The notes: generated from the letters alone by a model not told the origin. A stretch of 58,195 nt of DNA from Patescibacteria group bacterium (GCA_018902845.1 JAHIPV010000022.1:1-58195), one strand, 5' to 3'. Counted from the stretch's first letter, positions 15,595-23,668 are shown. Numbers and translations are program-made.

Positions 15595-16305
15595 TTAGTT
15601 TTTTGTGTCTAAAACGGTTAATTCGAGTAATAGGTCAGTGAGATCACCAGAAAGGATTTTTTCGAGATTAAAAGATTTATTGATTCGATGGTCTTTGACT
15701 TGGTTTCTGGCGTAGTTGTAGGTGCGGATTTTTTCGGCTCGCATAGCTTGACCAATACCTGATCTGGCAGAAGAAATTTTGCCTTGTTTTTTGTCTTCCT
15801 CAATTTGCCATAAACGGGTGGCTAGTAATTTTAGTGCAATTTCTCTGTTTTGTTGCTGAGAGCGTTCCTGGCGAACTGAAAAGGTGATTCCGGTTGGTTT
15901 ATGGGTGAGTCTTACTGCAGTTGATACTTTGTTGACATTTTGTCCTCCGGCACCACCGGCACGGCAAGCGGTGATCTCTACATCAGAAAGGTTTAATTTT
16001 ATGTCTTTGGAACTTACCATGGGGAGGACTGCTACTGTGGCGGTTGAAGTGTGGATACGGCCCCGTTTTTCTGTTGTTGGTATTCTTTGGACCCTGTGGG
16101 TACCGATTTCATGTTTAAGTTGGTTGAAGACATCAAAACCAGTTATCTTGATGATGTTTGTGTCAATTTGATTGATTTTCCAGCCGGTTTTGTTGGCATA
16201 ACGGGTGTATATTCTTATTAAATCTTGGGTCCAGATAGTGGCTTCGTCGCCTCCGGCGCCAGGACGAAATTCAAGAATGGCGATGTTAGTATCGATAGTA
16301 GGCAC
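15595..16305 (-). CDS. prfA: Peptide chain release factor 1 lacking domain 1
   Basis: The core of RF1 is plain: [40 protein letters not shown] with the P-x-T stop-codon motif of RF1 type, and the peptidyl-transferase motif [17 protein letters not shown]. The protein is only 236 residues and begins just before GAGGDEA. It therefore lacks the roughly 100-residue N-terminal domain 1, and rpmE ends two bases upstream, leaving no room for it. The protein should still read UAA and UAG and release peptides. The rpmE-prfA order is common. Confidence 0.9.
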   Translation of the reverse strand: MPTIDTNIAILEFRPGAGGDEATIWTQDLIRIYTRYANKTGWKINQIDTNIIKITGFDVFNQLKHEIGTHRVQRIPTTEKRGRIHTSTATVAVLPMVSSKDIKLNLSDVEITACRAGGAGGQNVNKVSTAVRLTHKPTGITFSVRQERSQQQNREIALKLLATRLWQIEEDKKQGKISSARSGIGQAMRAEKIRTYNYARNQVKDHRINKSFNLEKILSGDLTDLLLELTVLDTKN

Positions 16306-16306
16306 G

Positions 16307-16525
16307 TTATTTTTTGTATTTTTTGCCTTTTTCTACTTTTTCTAGGAATTTTTCAATTCTTCCCTTGGTGTCAGCAAATGTTTGTTTTCCGGTAAAAAAC
16401 GGATGACAATTAGAGCATATTTCAACTTTGATTTCTTTTAAAGTTGAACCAGTGACAAATGTGTTGCCACAGGTGCAAGTTACCTTGCAGTCTGAATAAT
16501 ATTTTGGATGTATTCCTTGTTTCAT
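16307..16525 (-). CDS. rpmE: Ribosomal protein bL31, zinc form
   Basis: The 72-residue protein has [20 protein letters not shown], four cysteines (CTCG and ICSNCHPF) of the zinc-containing bL31 class, and the tail [17 protein letters not shown]. It bridges the ribosomal subunits. The ATG lies seven bases after a TATAAT, so the transcript is probably leaderless. prfA follows after one spare base. Confidence 0.95.
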   Translation of the reverse strand: MKQGIHPKYYSDCKVTCTCGNTFVTGSTLKEIKVEICSNCHPFFTGKQTFADTKGRIEKFLEKVEKGKKYKK

Positions 16526-16532
16526 AAAGGGA

Positions 16533-16538
16533 ATTATA
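16533..16538 (-). promoter_or_regulatory. -10 element of rpmE-prfA
   Basis: On the minus strand this reads TATAAT, ending seven bases before the rpmE ATG. It is one of the strict -10/N7/ATG cases. Confidence 0.6.
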
Positions 16539-16568
16539 CCGCATTAGTTACTAATTATGCATTACTAA

Positions 16569-17816
16569 CTAAATTAATAGTTTTATTAGTTTTTCTTTTG
16601 AAATAGTTTGTTGAGTGCGGGTGTTGAGATTTTTGACAGTAACAGTATTGTTTTTGATTTCATCAGGACCGAGAATGGCAATATAAGGAATTCCCTTTTT
16701 ACCGGCGTATTTAATTTGTTTACTTAGTTTGTCTTGATAAGGATAGAGTAGAGTGGGGATTTTGCTCTTGCGTAAAAAATTAGCCAGGTTGACCGTTTTG
16801 GGTTCTAATTTTGGATCGAAATTGGCTACTAAGATTTTAGTGGTTGTAGTTGGTAGTTGAGGGAGAAGGTTTTGGTCTAATATACAATCAACTATGCGGT
16901 CTAATCCGATTGTGGTACCCACCGCTGGAATATTTGGTCCGCCTAATTGCGAAATTAAATTGTCATAACGACCACCGCCGGTAATGGAGCCTATGGTTGG
17001 TTTTTTTACATATGTTTCAAAAATTGGGCCAGTGTAGTAATCAAGGCCCCTGACCATGGTTGGATCAAAGATGTAAGCATTTTTTGGTATATCTAATTGG
17101 TTAAGTTTTTTGAAAACTAAATTTAGATATTGATCTGGTTTAGTGACGAGAAGTTGATTAAAGATTTTAATAATTTTAGATTTGTTTAAACCTTTTTTAA
17201 TGAGTTCTTCTGTTACTCTTTTTTTACCTAATTTTTGGAGTTTATCAAGAGATTGAAGTATTGGATTTTGGTCATTTTTGATATCGATTGAGTTGAGTAG
17301 TTGATATAAAACTTGACGGCTGTTGATGCGAATTGAGAATTTTTTGAAGTTAAGTTTTTGTAAGATATTGTAGATAATGGCGATTATCTCAGCATCGTTA
17401 ATAGGGGATTTTGGCCCGAAAATGTCTATATCGCATTGTTCAATTTCGCGATAACGACCAAGTTGGGGTTTTTCAGCTCGCCAGACCGGTTGGATTTGAT
17501 ATCGTTTGAATGGAAGAGTAATTTGGTTTTTGTAAATTGCCAAAACCTTTGAGACGGGGACTGTTAAGTCGTAGCGTAGGGCTATTTGGCGATCTCCTTT
17601 GTCTTTAAAGGTATAAACAAGTTTGTCAGTATTTTTTCCATATTTACCAAGCAGGGTAGAAGCGTATTCTAGTGTTGGGGTTTTTAGAGGTTCGAATCCA
17701 AAATCAGTAAAAACTTTTATAAATACACCCTTGACATAGTTTCTAACCAACATTTGTTGGGGCAAAAAATCCCGAAAACCTTTTAGATTTTGTAATTTTG
17801 TTTTTTTGTTTTTCAT
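16569..17816 (-). CDS. hisS: Histidine--tRNA ligase
   Basis: The class II synthetase shows QNLKGFRDFLP at the N-terminus, motif 2 RYQIQPVWRAEKPQLGRYRE, EQCDIDIFG, the histidine-specific MVRGLDYYTGPIFE and motif 3 GGPNIPAVGTTIGLDR. It is 415 residues with a normal C-terminal anticodon domain. The ATG at 17816-17814 is chosen; the frame is open further upstream only because it reads through the tRNA-His gene. The first base of that ATG is the last base of the tRNA-His CCA, so enzyme and substrate tRNA share a transcript and one nucleotide. Confidence 0.93.
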   Translation of the reverse strand: MKNKKTKLQNLKGFRDFLPQQMLVRNYVKGVFIKVFTDFGFEPLKTPTLEYASTLLGKYGKNTDKLVYTFKDKGDRQIALRYDLTVPVSKVLAIYKNQITLPFKRYQIQPVWRAEKPQLGRYREIEQCDIDIFGPKSPINDAEIIAIIYNILQKLNFKKFSIRINSRQVLYQLLNSIDIKNDQNPILQSLDKLQKLGKKRVTEELIKKGLNKSKIIKIFNQLLVTKPDQYLNLVFKKLNQLDIPKNAYIFDPTMVRGLDYYTGPIFETYVKKPTIGSITGGGRYDNLISQLGGPNIPAVGTTIGLDRIVDCILDQNLLPQLPTTTTKILVANFDPKLEPKTVNLANFLRKSKIPTLLYPYQDKLSKQIKYAGKKGIPYIAILGPDEIKNNTVTVKNLNTRTQQTISKEKLIKLLI

Positions 17817-17893
17817 GGGGTGGTATACCGGAGTTGAACCGGCAACCTTTCGCTTCACAGGCGAATGCTCTAACCGATTGAGCTAATACCACC
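17816..17893 (-). tRNA. tRNA-His (GTG)
   Basis: A full cloverleaf can be drawn: acceptor GTGGTAT pairing with ATACCAC, D arm GCTC/GAGC, anticodon loop CTGTGAA with anticodon GTG (17858-17856), and T arm with loop TTCAACT. It has an encoded extra G at -1 (17893) opposite discriminator C73, the histidine identity element. CCA is encoded at 17818-17816 and its A begins the hisS start codon. Confidence 0.95.
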
Positions 17894-18103
17894 ACGTAAT
17901 AAATTGTAGAACAATTTAAACGTGGTAGAGACGTTTAAATTTGAAAGTCAAATTTATTACGTCTCACCATTTTGATTTTTAATTTACAAATCTCAATTTC
18001 TAAAAAAAACTAAATTTCTAATTTAATTTTAAACTAATAAATTTTAAACGCTCGTTTTACTCGCTAGATCCTTCGGCTACGCTCAGGATGACGGTGGGTG
18101 AAA
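17894..18103. other. Intergenic region upstream of tRNA-His
   Basis: No gene is seen. It contains short inverted words around AACGTGGTAGAGACGTTTAAA, an A/T-rich TTTACAAATCTCAA tract, and one dispersed palindromic element at 18067-18092. The tRNA-His promoter should lie here but I cannot place it. Confidence 0.5.
18067..18092. repeat. Dispersed palindromic element
   Basis: GATCCTTCGGCTACGCTCAG followed by GATGAC is a clean copy of the consensus form. Confidence 0.7.
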
Positions 18104-18206
18104 CTAAAAAAATCCCGCTTGGCGGGATTGAATTTTTTGACAAGCAAAGACCCGCCGGATTAAACAGGGCGGTGATGATGGCTTAGTTTGCTTTTGTTTG
18201 TCATCT
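18104..18206 (-). ncRNA. Candidate small structured RNA
   Basis: On the minus strand a promoter (18213-18241) predicts a start near 18206 and a terminator hairpin with a U-run ends near 18104, giving about 100 nt without a reading frame. Inside, GACAA...TTGTC ends pair through about ten bases with one mismatch, and CCGCC/GGCGG form an inner hairpin. I do not match it to SRP RNA, tmRNA or 6S. It may instead just be the 3' end of the upstream secreted-protein transcript. Confidence 0.35.
18111..18129. terminator. Hairpin terminator, probably bidirectional
   Basis: AATCCCGC and GCGGGATT form a perfect 8-base stem with loop TTG. It is flanked by an A-run on the left and a T-run on the right, so it could terminate transcription in both directions. 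Confidence 0.75.
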
Positions 18207-18212
18207 TGGGTG

Positions 18213-18241
18213 AGTATATATAATTAGTTAGCAAAAAGCAA
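18213..18241 (-). promoter_or_regulatory. Promoter of the candidate small RNA
   Basis: The minus strand reads TTGCTT (18241-18236), a 17-base spacer and TATACT (18218-18213). No start codon follows at leaderless distance. Confidence 0.4.
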
Positions 18242-18253
18242 ATGAAGGAAAAT

Positions 18254-18985
18254 TTAGTCTGTAGCAGGTGTTTCGGTAACTGTGGTTTTGGGTTCTGAAA
18301 GAGTTGGGGTTAGATTTAAAAAAACTTTGTAATCTATTAGAGTATAATCGTTGTTGTTTTTTGGGTCTGATTTAAGAATGACGATTATTTTTTGATCTGT
18401 CTTTAGTTCTTCCTGCTTGACTTTTTTTGAATCATATTTTATTTGGAATTGAGAATTCTTGTCTTTTATCGATGTAATTGTAAACACCGGTGAACTTTGG
18501 GAAACATCGGTGATTTTTCCCAGAATTATATGACTGCGCATTTCATCGAGACTATTTTGTGAAATGATAAGTCTTTTTGTATCGAGAACATTGGGTTGAT
18601 CGTTTTGTGAGTAGCCCATTCCCAGAACAATTTGGTCTCCCTTAAGTTTATCAATACTTATTTGATTTCTGTTAAGATCGATAAAAACTGTATCGTCGGT
18701 GCAAGTTAATGTTTTTTCTTGATCGTCGTTTTTGATGGTTATATCATTATCTTCAATTTTTGAAATAGTACCAATCCAAGCTTTTTGAGTTGTTTTTACT
18801 TCAACGATATCTTTTAACTTTTCTTGGACCTTTTCCTGAACGCTTTTGCGAATTTTTTCAATTTCTTCCGAGGTGGTAGATTCGTTTGTGCCACTGACAT
18901 CTTGAGCAAAAATGACACAAGAAACGGGTTTAGTAACTAGAAAGATGCTTAGTATTAATGGAAGAACTAATATTTTTTTGTTCAT
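18254..18985 (-). CDS. Secreted protein of unknown function
   Basis: The 243-residue product has a signal peptide (MNKKILVLPLILSIFLVTKP, cleaved perhaps after FAQ), a helical segment rich in Glu and Lys (residues 40-65), and two beta-rich repeats. The repeats resemble small OB-like modules: WIGTISKIEDNDITIKNDD, and later ILGKITDVSQSSPVFTITSI. The tail is Thr/Pro-rich. I do not recognise a family with certainty. Its start overlaps the stop of the upstream single-pass protein gene by one base (TAATG), so the two are co-translated envelope partners. Confidence 0.7.
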   Translation of the reverse strand: MNKKILVLPLILSIFLVTKPVSCVIFAQDVSGTNESTTSEEIEKIRKSVQEKVQEKLKDIVEVKTTQKAWIGTISKIEDNDITIKNDDQEKTLTCTDDTVFIDLNRNQISIDKLKGDQIVLGMGYSQNDQPNVLDTKRLIISQNSLDEMRSHIILGKITDVSQSSPVFTITSIKDKNSQFQIKYDSKKVKQEELKTDQKIIVILKSDPKNNNDYTLIDYKVFLNLTPTLSEPKTTVTETPATD

Positions 18986-19431
18986 TAAAATTTAGCGGTA
19001 GAATAAGTAATTATGACTTCTGCATCGACTTGGTTTTCATTTGAATCTATGGAACTTGTTTGAATTAAATTAATACCTCCTTCCAGTTCTATGTTTTGAG
19101 AAAAGTTGCCATCTTTATCGGCGGTTGTAAAAAATGAATCAATGGTGGATTTTATGGCAATAATACTGTTTGGAGTAGTTTTTCCGGAGAGAGTTGTTTT
19201 TCCTTTGTTGGTGACAGATTCGTTTTCTGGATTGTTTATATCAAGAAAGTGAGTGCTTTTTGGGGTGGGAGTGTTGTTGGATTGTGATATGGCTGGAGAT
19301 GTTTGGTTTGTTGCAGGGGTGGGGCGAACTGTGTCTTTGTTTGTTTTGTTTTTGAAATTCCAGATTCCCCCCGTAACGGCAAAACCTATGACACTCCCAA
19401 GCAAGATGGCTAGTAGTAACTCTTTTAGCAT
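18985..19431 (-). CDS. Single-pass membrane protein with Ig-like domain
   Basis: The ATG at 19431 gives MLKELLLAILLGSVIGFAVT, a membrane anchor. A Thr/Pro/Asn-rich linker (residues 30-65) and a bacterial Ig-like domain follow, with the pattern TTLSGKTTPNSIIAIKS, TTADKDGNFSQNIELEGG and a final strand EVIITYS. Such domains stand on the cell surface as spacers or adhesins. The frame also reaches an ATA-like start at 19452, which lies within the palindromic promoter region. It precedes the secreted protein gene in a two-gene unit. Confidence 0.7.
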   Translation of the reverse strand: MLKELLLAILLGSVIGFAVTGGIWNFKNKTNKDTVRPTPATNQTSPAISQSNNTPTPKSTHFLDINNPENESVTNKGKTTLSGKTTPNSIIAIKSTIDSFFTTADKDGNFSQNIELEGGINLIQTSSIDSNENQVDAEVIITYSTAKF

Positions 19432-19486
19432 ATGTAAGGTACATGATATCATGATATGAGTGTAATTAGAAATTTGTTTTGTATGT

Positions 19487-20050
19487 ATGGAAATAAAATA
19501 TTTAAAAAATAAAGTGTTTGTGTTAAAAAGTAAAAAAGGAAAGGTTTTATTGAAACCCGCTGGATTGAATGATGTGGGTGAGTTTAAAAACGGAATAGTT
19601 GTAGGGGGGGATCAGTTTTTGGCTAACGAAGAAAATTTATTTATTTGTGGACCCGGTGAATATGAGAGAAATGGAAATGAGGTGGTGGGGATTAAATGTG
19701 GAGATGGAGTTGTTTATTTGATTAGTCTTGACGGAATTAATGTTTGTTATTTTGAAGGAATAAAAGAGGCTTTGGCTGAAAGGGAGATTAACAGAATTGC
19801 TGATTTGGATGTAGATGTATTATTGTTTTCTTTGGCTGATGGAGATTTGAAATATATTAAGAAGTTGTTGGAATGGGCAAGAAAATGGGGAATTAGTTAT
19901 TTAGTGCCGATGGGTTATGAAAATGATGATGGTGCGTTAGAAAGTTTTTTGGATTTGTTGGATGTAGAGGGAAAAAGTAAGGAAGAAAGTTTGAAAATAG
20001 GGAGTAGAATTGAGTTGCCTGATGGAATGGAAGTGGTGGTGCTAGAATAG
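19487..20050 (+). CDS. Metallo-beta-lactamase-fold-like protein without metal motifs
   Basis: The 187-residue product shows the later strands of UPF0173-type hydrolases: GPGEYERNGNEVVGIKCGDG, VYLISLDGINVCYFEGIKEA, DLDVDVLLFSLADGD and the KKLLEWARKWGISYLVPMGY segment. The N-terminal HSCF and the HxHxDH metal motifs of the family are absent, so ordinary hydrolase activity is unlikely. It ends in VVVLE and its stop overlaps the dnaB -10 sequence. A structural or regulatory role linked to dnaB is only a guess. Confidence 0.55.
   Translation: MEIKYLKNKVFVLKSKKGKVLLKPAGLNDVGEFKNGIVVGGDQFLANEENLFICGPGEYERNGNEVVGIKCGDGVVYLISLDGINVCYFEGIKEALAEREINRIADLDVDVLLFSLADGDLKYIKKLLEWARKWGISYLVPMGYENDDGALESFLDLLDVEGKSKEESLKIGSRIELPDGMEVVVLE
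20043..20048 (+). promoter_or_regulatory. -10 element of dnaB
   Basis: TAGAAT overlaps the stop of the previous gene and lies five bases before the dnaB ATG. The upstream gene may also read through into dnaB. Confidence 0.45.
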
Positions 20051-20053
20051 GTT

Positions 20054-21370
20054 ATGGTAGATAAGTTGAGAGTGCCACCGAATTCTAAAGAAGTGGAATT
20101 GTCTGTTTTGGGGTCTATTTTGATTGATAATGATGCGATTTTATTGGTATCTGATTTTTTAAAACCAGAACATTTTTATGATTCGAGGCATTCTGATATA
20201 TACGAGGCGATGTTGGGATTATATGAAGACAGGTCGCCGATTGATATTGTAACTGTATCGGAAAAATTAAGAGAGAGGAAAATATTATCGAAGATTGGAG
20301 GAAAAGCATTTTTGACAAAATTGGCCAATGATGTTCCAACGGCGGCAAATGTGGAAAGTTACGGAAAAATTATTAAGTCCCTGTCGGCCAAAAGGGAACT
20401 TATTTCTACGGCGGCAAGAATAAGCGAAAAAGCCTTTGACGAGACTATTGGATCTGAAGAAATGCTTGATATGGCAGAACAAGAGATTTTTACTTTGAGT
20501 AAAAGTCATCTTAGAAACGATCCCCATTCTATAAGAGATATATTAACTGCCAGTTTCGATAGATTGGATGAGTTGCAAAAGTTGGGAAGCGGGCTTAGGG
20601 GAGTTCCTTGTGGTTTTAGTGTTTTGGATAAAATGTTGGCTGGAATGCAAGATAGTAATTTGTTGATATTGGCGGCTAGACCTGGTGTTGGAAAAACTGC
20701 TTTTGGGTTAAACGTTGCTAGACACGTGTCGGTAGAGGAGAAGATTCCAACTTGTATATTTTCCCTAGAGATGAGTAAAGAAGAGTTGGTGGATAGACTA
20801 CTGGTAAGGCAGGGTTTGATAGACGCTTGGAAATTAAAAACCGGCCAATTAAACGATCATGATTTTAATTCTTTATCGGAAGCTATGGGTATTTTGGCAG
20901 AGGCTCCCTTGTATATAGACGATACACCTGGTTTGACTGTAACAGAAATTAGAACGAGGGCTAGGAGGTTACAGGCGGAAAAAAATATTAAGTTTATTTT
21001 TGTTGATTATTTGCAACTAATGCATGGTTTTAGTAGAGATAATCGTGTGCAAGAAGTGTCGGAGATTTCACAGGGTTTAAAAAATTTAGCCAGAGAGTTG
21101 AAAGTACCTATATTGGCAGCGGCACAGCTTAGCAGGGCTATGGAAGCAAGAGGAGGGAGGCCCAGGTTGTCCGATTTAAGGGAATCTGGAAGTATTGAAC
21201 AGGATGCTGATGTAGTTATGTTTTTGCATCGGGATGATGAAGAAATTAGAGAGAAGGTGATGTGTACTATTTCCAAACATAGAAATGGGGCAGTGGGGGA
21301 GACGAGTTTGTATTTTAATGGTAAACAGGTAAGTTTTTTTGATATGGAAAAGCAGACGATAGAGGATTAG
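20054..21370 (+). CDS. dnaB: Replicative DNA helicase DnaB
   Basis: The 438-residue protein has the N-terminal helical domain (NSKEVELSVLGSILIDNDAI), the linker, and a RecA-type motor with Walker A ARPGVGKT (residues 208-215), CIFSLEMSKEELVDRLL, FVDYLQLM, and the C-terminal SGSIEQDADVVMFLHRD. It unwinds DNA at the fork. There is no intein. The stop is immediately followed by the tRNA-Leu gene on the other strand, so transcription of the two converges with no spacer. Confidence 0.95.
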   Translation: MVDKLRVPPNSKEVELSVLGSILIDNDAILLVSDFLKPEHFYDSRHSDIYEAMLGLYEDRSPIDIVTVSEKLRERKILSKIGGKAFLTKLANDVPTAANVESYGKIIKSLSAKRELISTAARISEKAFDETIGSEEMLDMAEQEIFTLSKSHLRNDPHSIRDILTASFDRLDELQKLGSGLRGVPCGFSVLDKMLAGMQDSNLLILAARPGVGKTAFGLNVARHVSVEEKIPTCIFSLEMSKEELVDRLLVRQGLIDAWKLKTGQLNDHDFNSLSEAMGILAEAPLYIDDTPGLTVTEIRTRARRLQAEKNIKFIFVDYLQLMHGFSRDNRVQEVSEISQGLKNLARELKVPILAAAQLSRAMEARGGRPRLSDLRESGSIEQDADVVMFLHRDDEEIREKVMCTISKHRNGAVGETSLYFNGKQVSFFDMEKQTIED

Positions 21371-21455
21371 TGCCGAGGGAGGGAATCGAACCCTCACGAA
21401 CATAATGTTCATAGGTTTTTGAGACCTACGCGTATACCAATTCCGCCACCTCGGC
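21371..21455 (-). tRNA. tRNA-Leu (CAA)
   Basis: The minus strand folds with acceptor GCCGAGG/CCTCGGC, a leucine-type D arm, anticodon stem TAGGT/ACCTA with loop CTCAAAA (anticodon CAA), a long variable arm GAACATTATGTTC, and T loop TTCGATT. CCA is not encoded, in contrast to the other two tRNAs here. A TATACT lies upstream at 21476-21471. Confidence 0.95.
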
Positions 21456-21535
21456 AAAAAATTGTTTTTGAAGTATAATTATTATCTCATTTGGTGATAT
21501 TGCTTTAAAGTAGCTGGTAAAATATGACAGTGATT

Positions 21536-22210
21536 ATGTTGAGTTTGTTATTAAAAATAATAATAATGTTTTTGTTTTTGTATTTGGTTTGGAGGAATTT
21601 GAAAGACGATTATGATGAGATGAAGATTGTTGAGTTTTCTTGGTTATGTGTATTGTTTTTCTTTTTTGGTGGCAGGATGTTTTATGGGTTTTTGAATTGG
21701 GGTGTGTGGAATGAGAGTATTTTGGATTGGTTTTCTTTTATTAAGAATCCCGGTTTTAGCTACATTGGGTCTTATTTCTTTGTGTTGTTGGGTGTATTTG
21801 TTTTTTGTTGGCGAGTTGGTTGGAAAGTTTGGAATGTGTTAGAGGATATTACTCCAACGGTAATTTTTTGTTTTTTTCTGTTTTTGTTGGTTAACTGTAT
21901 TTTTGGGTTTAACAAAGAGGAGTTTTATTATTTATTGATTTTGTTGTTAACCTTTATGTTGACTTTGTTTTGGGGGAGCAAGTATAGGTCGTTTTATTGG
22001 TATAAGAGTGGAAAAAAGGGGTTTTTGTTTCTCTTTTCCAATATGCTTACTTCTTTGCTGTTTTTGTTTTTGGTTATTTTAGGTTTGTTTCCAAGTAAAT
22101 TGCTAATTCTAGGTTTAGTTTTTTTCTTGATTTCTTTGCTTGGTTTGTTTATTCTTGGGGATGTTGCAGGAAGCTTATTAGTTTTGAAGAAAAAGGAAGA
22201 TGGGAAATAA
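21536..22210 (+). CDS. Degenerate Lgt-like membrane protein
   Basis: The 224-residue protein has about seven membrane helices. GGRMFYGFLNW, then NPGFSYIGSYFFVLLG and WNVLEDITPTV, follow the order of prolipoprotein diacylglyceryl transferase (Lgt: GARxxYVLFNW, GGLxxHGGLIG, LLDxxAP). The HGGLIG histidine and the RxGNFxN motif are not present. Next-door lspA encodes the following enzyme of the lipoprotein pathway, which strengthens the link. The start at 21536 is preferred because TAAAAT ends directly before the ATG at 21524. Homology is likely, activity doubtful. Confidence 0.5.
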   Translation: MLSLLLKIIIMFLFLYLVWRNLKDDYDEMKIVEFSWLCVLFFFFGGRMFYGFLNWGVWNESILDWFSFIKNPGFSYIGSYFFVLLGVFVFCWRVGWKVWNVLEDITPTVIFCFFLFLLVNCIFGFNKEEFYYLLILLLTFMLTLFWGSKYRSFYWYKSGKKGFLFLFSNMLTSLLFLFLVILGLFPSKLLILGLVFFLISLLGLFILGDVAGSLLVLKKKEDGK

Positions 22211-22595
22211 AAGGAAAAATAAAAAAAATAGGTTGGATATAGTCAAATTTCCTGTTGTTTTGTTATCACCGATTAAGAAATTTTTGGAAAAGGAGATTGA
22301 AAAGCTAAGAAAGAGAAAGGATGAAATGGAAAAGGATGATCCTTTTAGAGACGAAAGTAGAACTTCTAACAATTCACTGGAAGAGGACCTTGACGAGCAA
22401 TTGGGTCATTTTGAATCTGAAGTAAAGGTCAAGTTTTTGTTAAAGCAAATGATTCAATTTAGAAAAGCCTTGAGTAGGTTGAGAATAGGTAAATATGGCA
22501 TATGTGAAGGATGCGCCAAAATGATAGATACAGATCGTTTGGCTATTAAACCGGAGGCGACGTTTTGTATCAAGTGTGAAAAAGAAAGGATGTAA
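22200..22595 (+). CDS. TraR/DksA-type zinc-finger protein
   Basis: The 131-residue product has a Lys-rich start, a long helical hairpin (residues 25-95), and a C-terminal finger with GKYGICEGCAKMI and FCIKCEKERM, the four cysteines of the DksA/TraR class. Such proteins enter the secondary channel of RNA polymerase. It overlaps the Lgt-like gene by 11 bases and lspA by 20, so it is embedded in a lipoprotein-processing operon. The acidic tip residues of DksA are not clear. Confidence 0.8.
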   Translation: MGNKRKNKKNRLDIVKFPVVLLSPIKKFLEKEIEKLRKRKDEMEKDDPFRDESRTSNNSLEEDLDEQLGHFESEVKVKFLLKQMIQFRKALSRLRIGKYGICEGCAKMIDTDRLAIKPEATFCIKCEKERM

Positions 22596-22980
22596 ATTGG
22601 ATATTTTTTCCAGAGGTGGATTGTTCTGGCTTGTGTTTGGTTTTTTGTTTTTTGCTGTACACGAGTTTTTAGCTGTTTATTTGGATGTTACCAAAAACAG
22701 TGGTGTTAGTTTTGGGATTGGGGGAGAAAAAGGACTAATTATTTCTTTGTGTTTTGTGATTTTTTTTGTTGGTTTCTATAAAAAAAATGGAAGTAAGGGG
22801 TTGGAGTTAGTTTTGGTTGGGGCTACCATTAACTTGTTGGATCGATTGCGATTTTCTTTTGTCAGAGATTATTGGAATTTGGGCAATATGGGGATCTATA
22901 ATAATATAGCCGATTGGTTGATTTTTGCTGGTTTGTTATATTTTGTGTATGAAAGATATGGAAATAATTTACGAAGATAA
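22576..22980 (+). CDS. lspA: Signal peptidase II
   Basis: The 134-residue membrane protein has NSGVSFGI, GATINLLDRLRFSFVRDYWN with the first catalytic Asp, and IYNNIADWLIFAG with the second Asp. These are the aspartic protease signatures of lipoprotein signal peptidase. Four membrane helices are visible. The start is probably the GTG at 22576, overlapping the finger-protein gene, though a TTG at 22597 is possible. The overlap with the pseudouridine synthase gene is a common neighbourhood. Confidence 0.85.
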   Translation: MKKKGCKLDIFSRGGLFWLVFGFLFFAVHEFLAVYLDVTKNSGVSFGIGGEKGLIISLCFVIFFVGFYKKNGSKGLELVLVGATINLLDRLRFSFVRDYWNLGNMGIYNNIADWLIFAGLLYFVYERYGNNLRR

Positions 22981-23638
22981 AAATTTGTTGGTTTTAAATA
23001 AAAGTAGGGGTGTAGTGTCTACTAGGGATAGGGAAAATGAAAAGAATCCGACAGTCGAGGATTGGTTGAGACAAAATTTTGATTGGAGCAAGAAGTTAAA
23101 CAGAGGTGGTGTGGTCCATAGGCTTGATAAGAATACTTCTGGAATATTGCTCGTGGCTAAAAATAAAAATGTTTTGGCAAATCTTAAAATGCAGTTTAAG
23201 GGTAGAGAGATTGAAAAAAGATATATTGCTTTAATAGAAGGAGATTTGCCTTTTGAGGGTGAGATTTTTGCTCCTATAGAAAGAAGCACCTATGTTTTTG
23301 CAAAGTGGGCGGTGGGAGTGAATGGTAAGGAAGCGTGGACAAGGTTTAGATTATTGGGAAGCTATGAGAAAGATAAGAAAAAATATAGTTTGATTGAAGT
23401 TAATTTAAAAACAGGCAGAACACATCAAATCAGGGTTCATTTTAGTTATTTGGGATGGCCTTTGGTAGGGGATAAATTGTATGGTGGTAGCCTGGAATTG
23501 TTAGACAGACCCTTTTTGCACGCTTTTTATATAGCATTTAGGCATCCGACTAGTAACAAATTTGTTAAATTTAGATTAGAAATGGCTGAGGAGTTGAAAA
23601 ATTTATTAAAAAAATTAAAGGTTAAAAGTGAAAAATAA
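22958..23638 (+). CDS. RluA-family pseudouridine synthase
   Basis: From the ATG at 22958 the product is 226 residues: IIYEDKNLLVLNKSRGVVS, then VHRLDKNTSGILLVAKN with the catalytic Asp, ALIEGDLP, and KTGRTHQIRVHFSYLGWPLV. These are the RluA/RluC/RluD motifs for uridine isomerisation in rRNA or tRNA. No S4 domain is present. It overlaps lspA by 23 bases. Specific target is not predictable. Confidence 0.9.
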   Translation: MEIIYEDKNLLVLNKSRGVVSTRDRENEKNPTVEDWLRQNFDWSKKLNRGGVVHRLDKNTSGILLVAKNKNVLANLKMQFKGREIEKRYIALIEGDLPFEGEIFAPIERSTYVFAKWAVGVNGKEAWTRFRLLGSYEKDKKKYSLIEVNLKTGRTHQIRVHFSYLGWPLVGDKLYGGSLELLDRPFLHAFYIAFRHPTSNKFVKFRLEMAEELKNLLKKLKVKSEK

Positions 23639-23642
23639 TTCT

Positions 23643-23668
23643 GTCATTCTGAACGAAGTGAAGAATCT
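23643..23668. repeat. Dispersed palindromic element
   Basis: GTCATTCTGAACGAAGTGAA leads into GAATCT; this is the inverted form. Confidence 0.65.

Noticed and set aside
17817-17858. Extended hisS start giving an N-terminus through the tRNA
   Set aside because: The extra residues are a translation of tRNA-His sequence, a frequent artefact.
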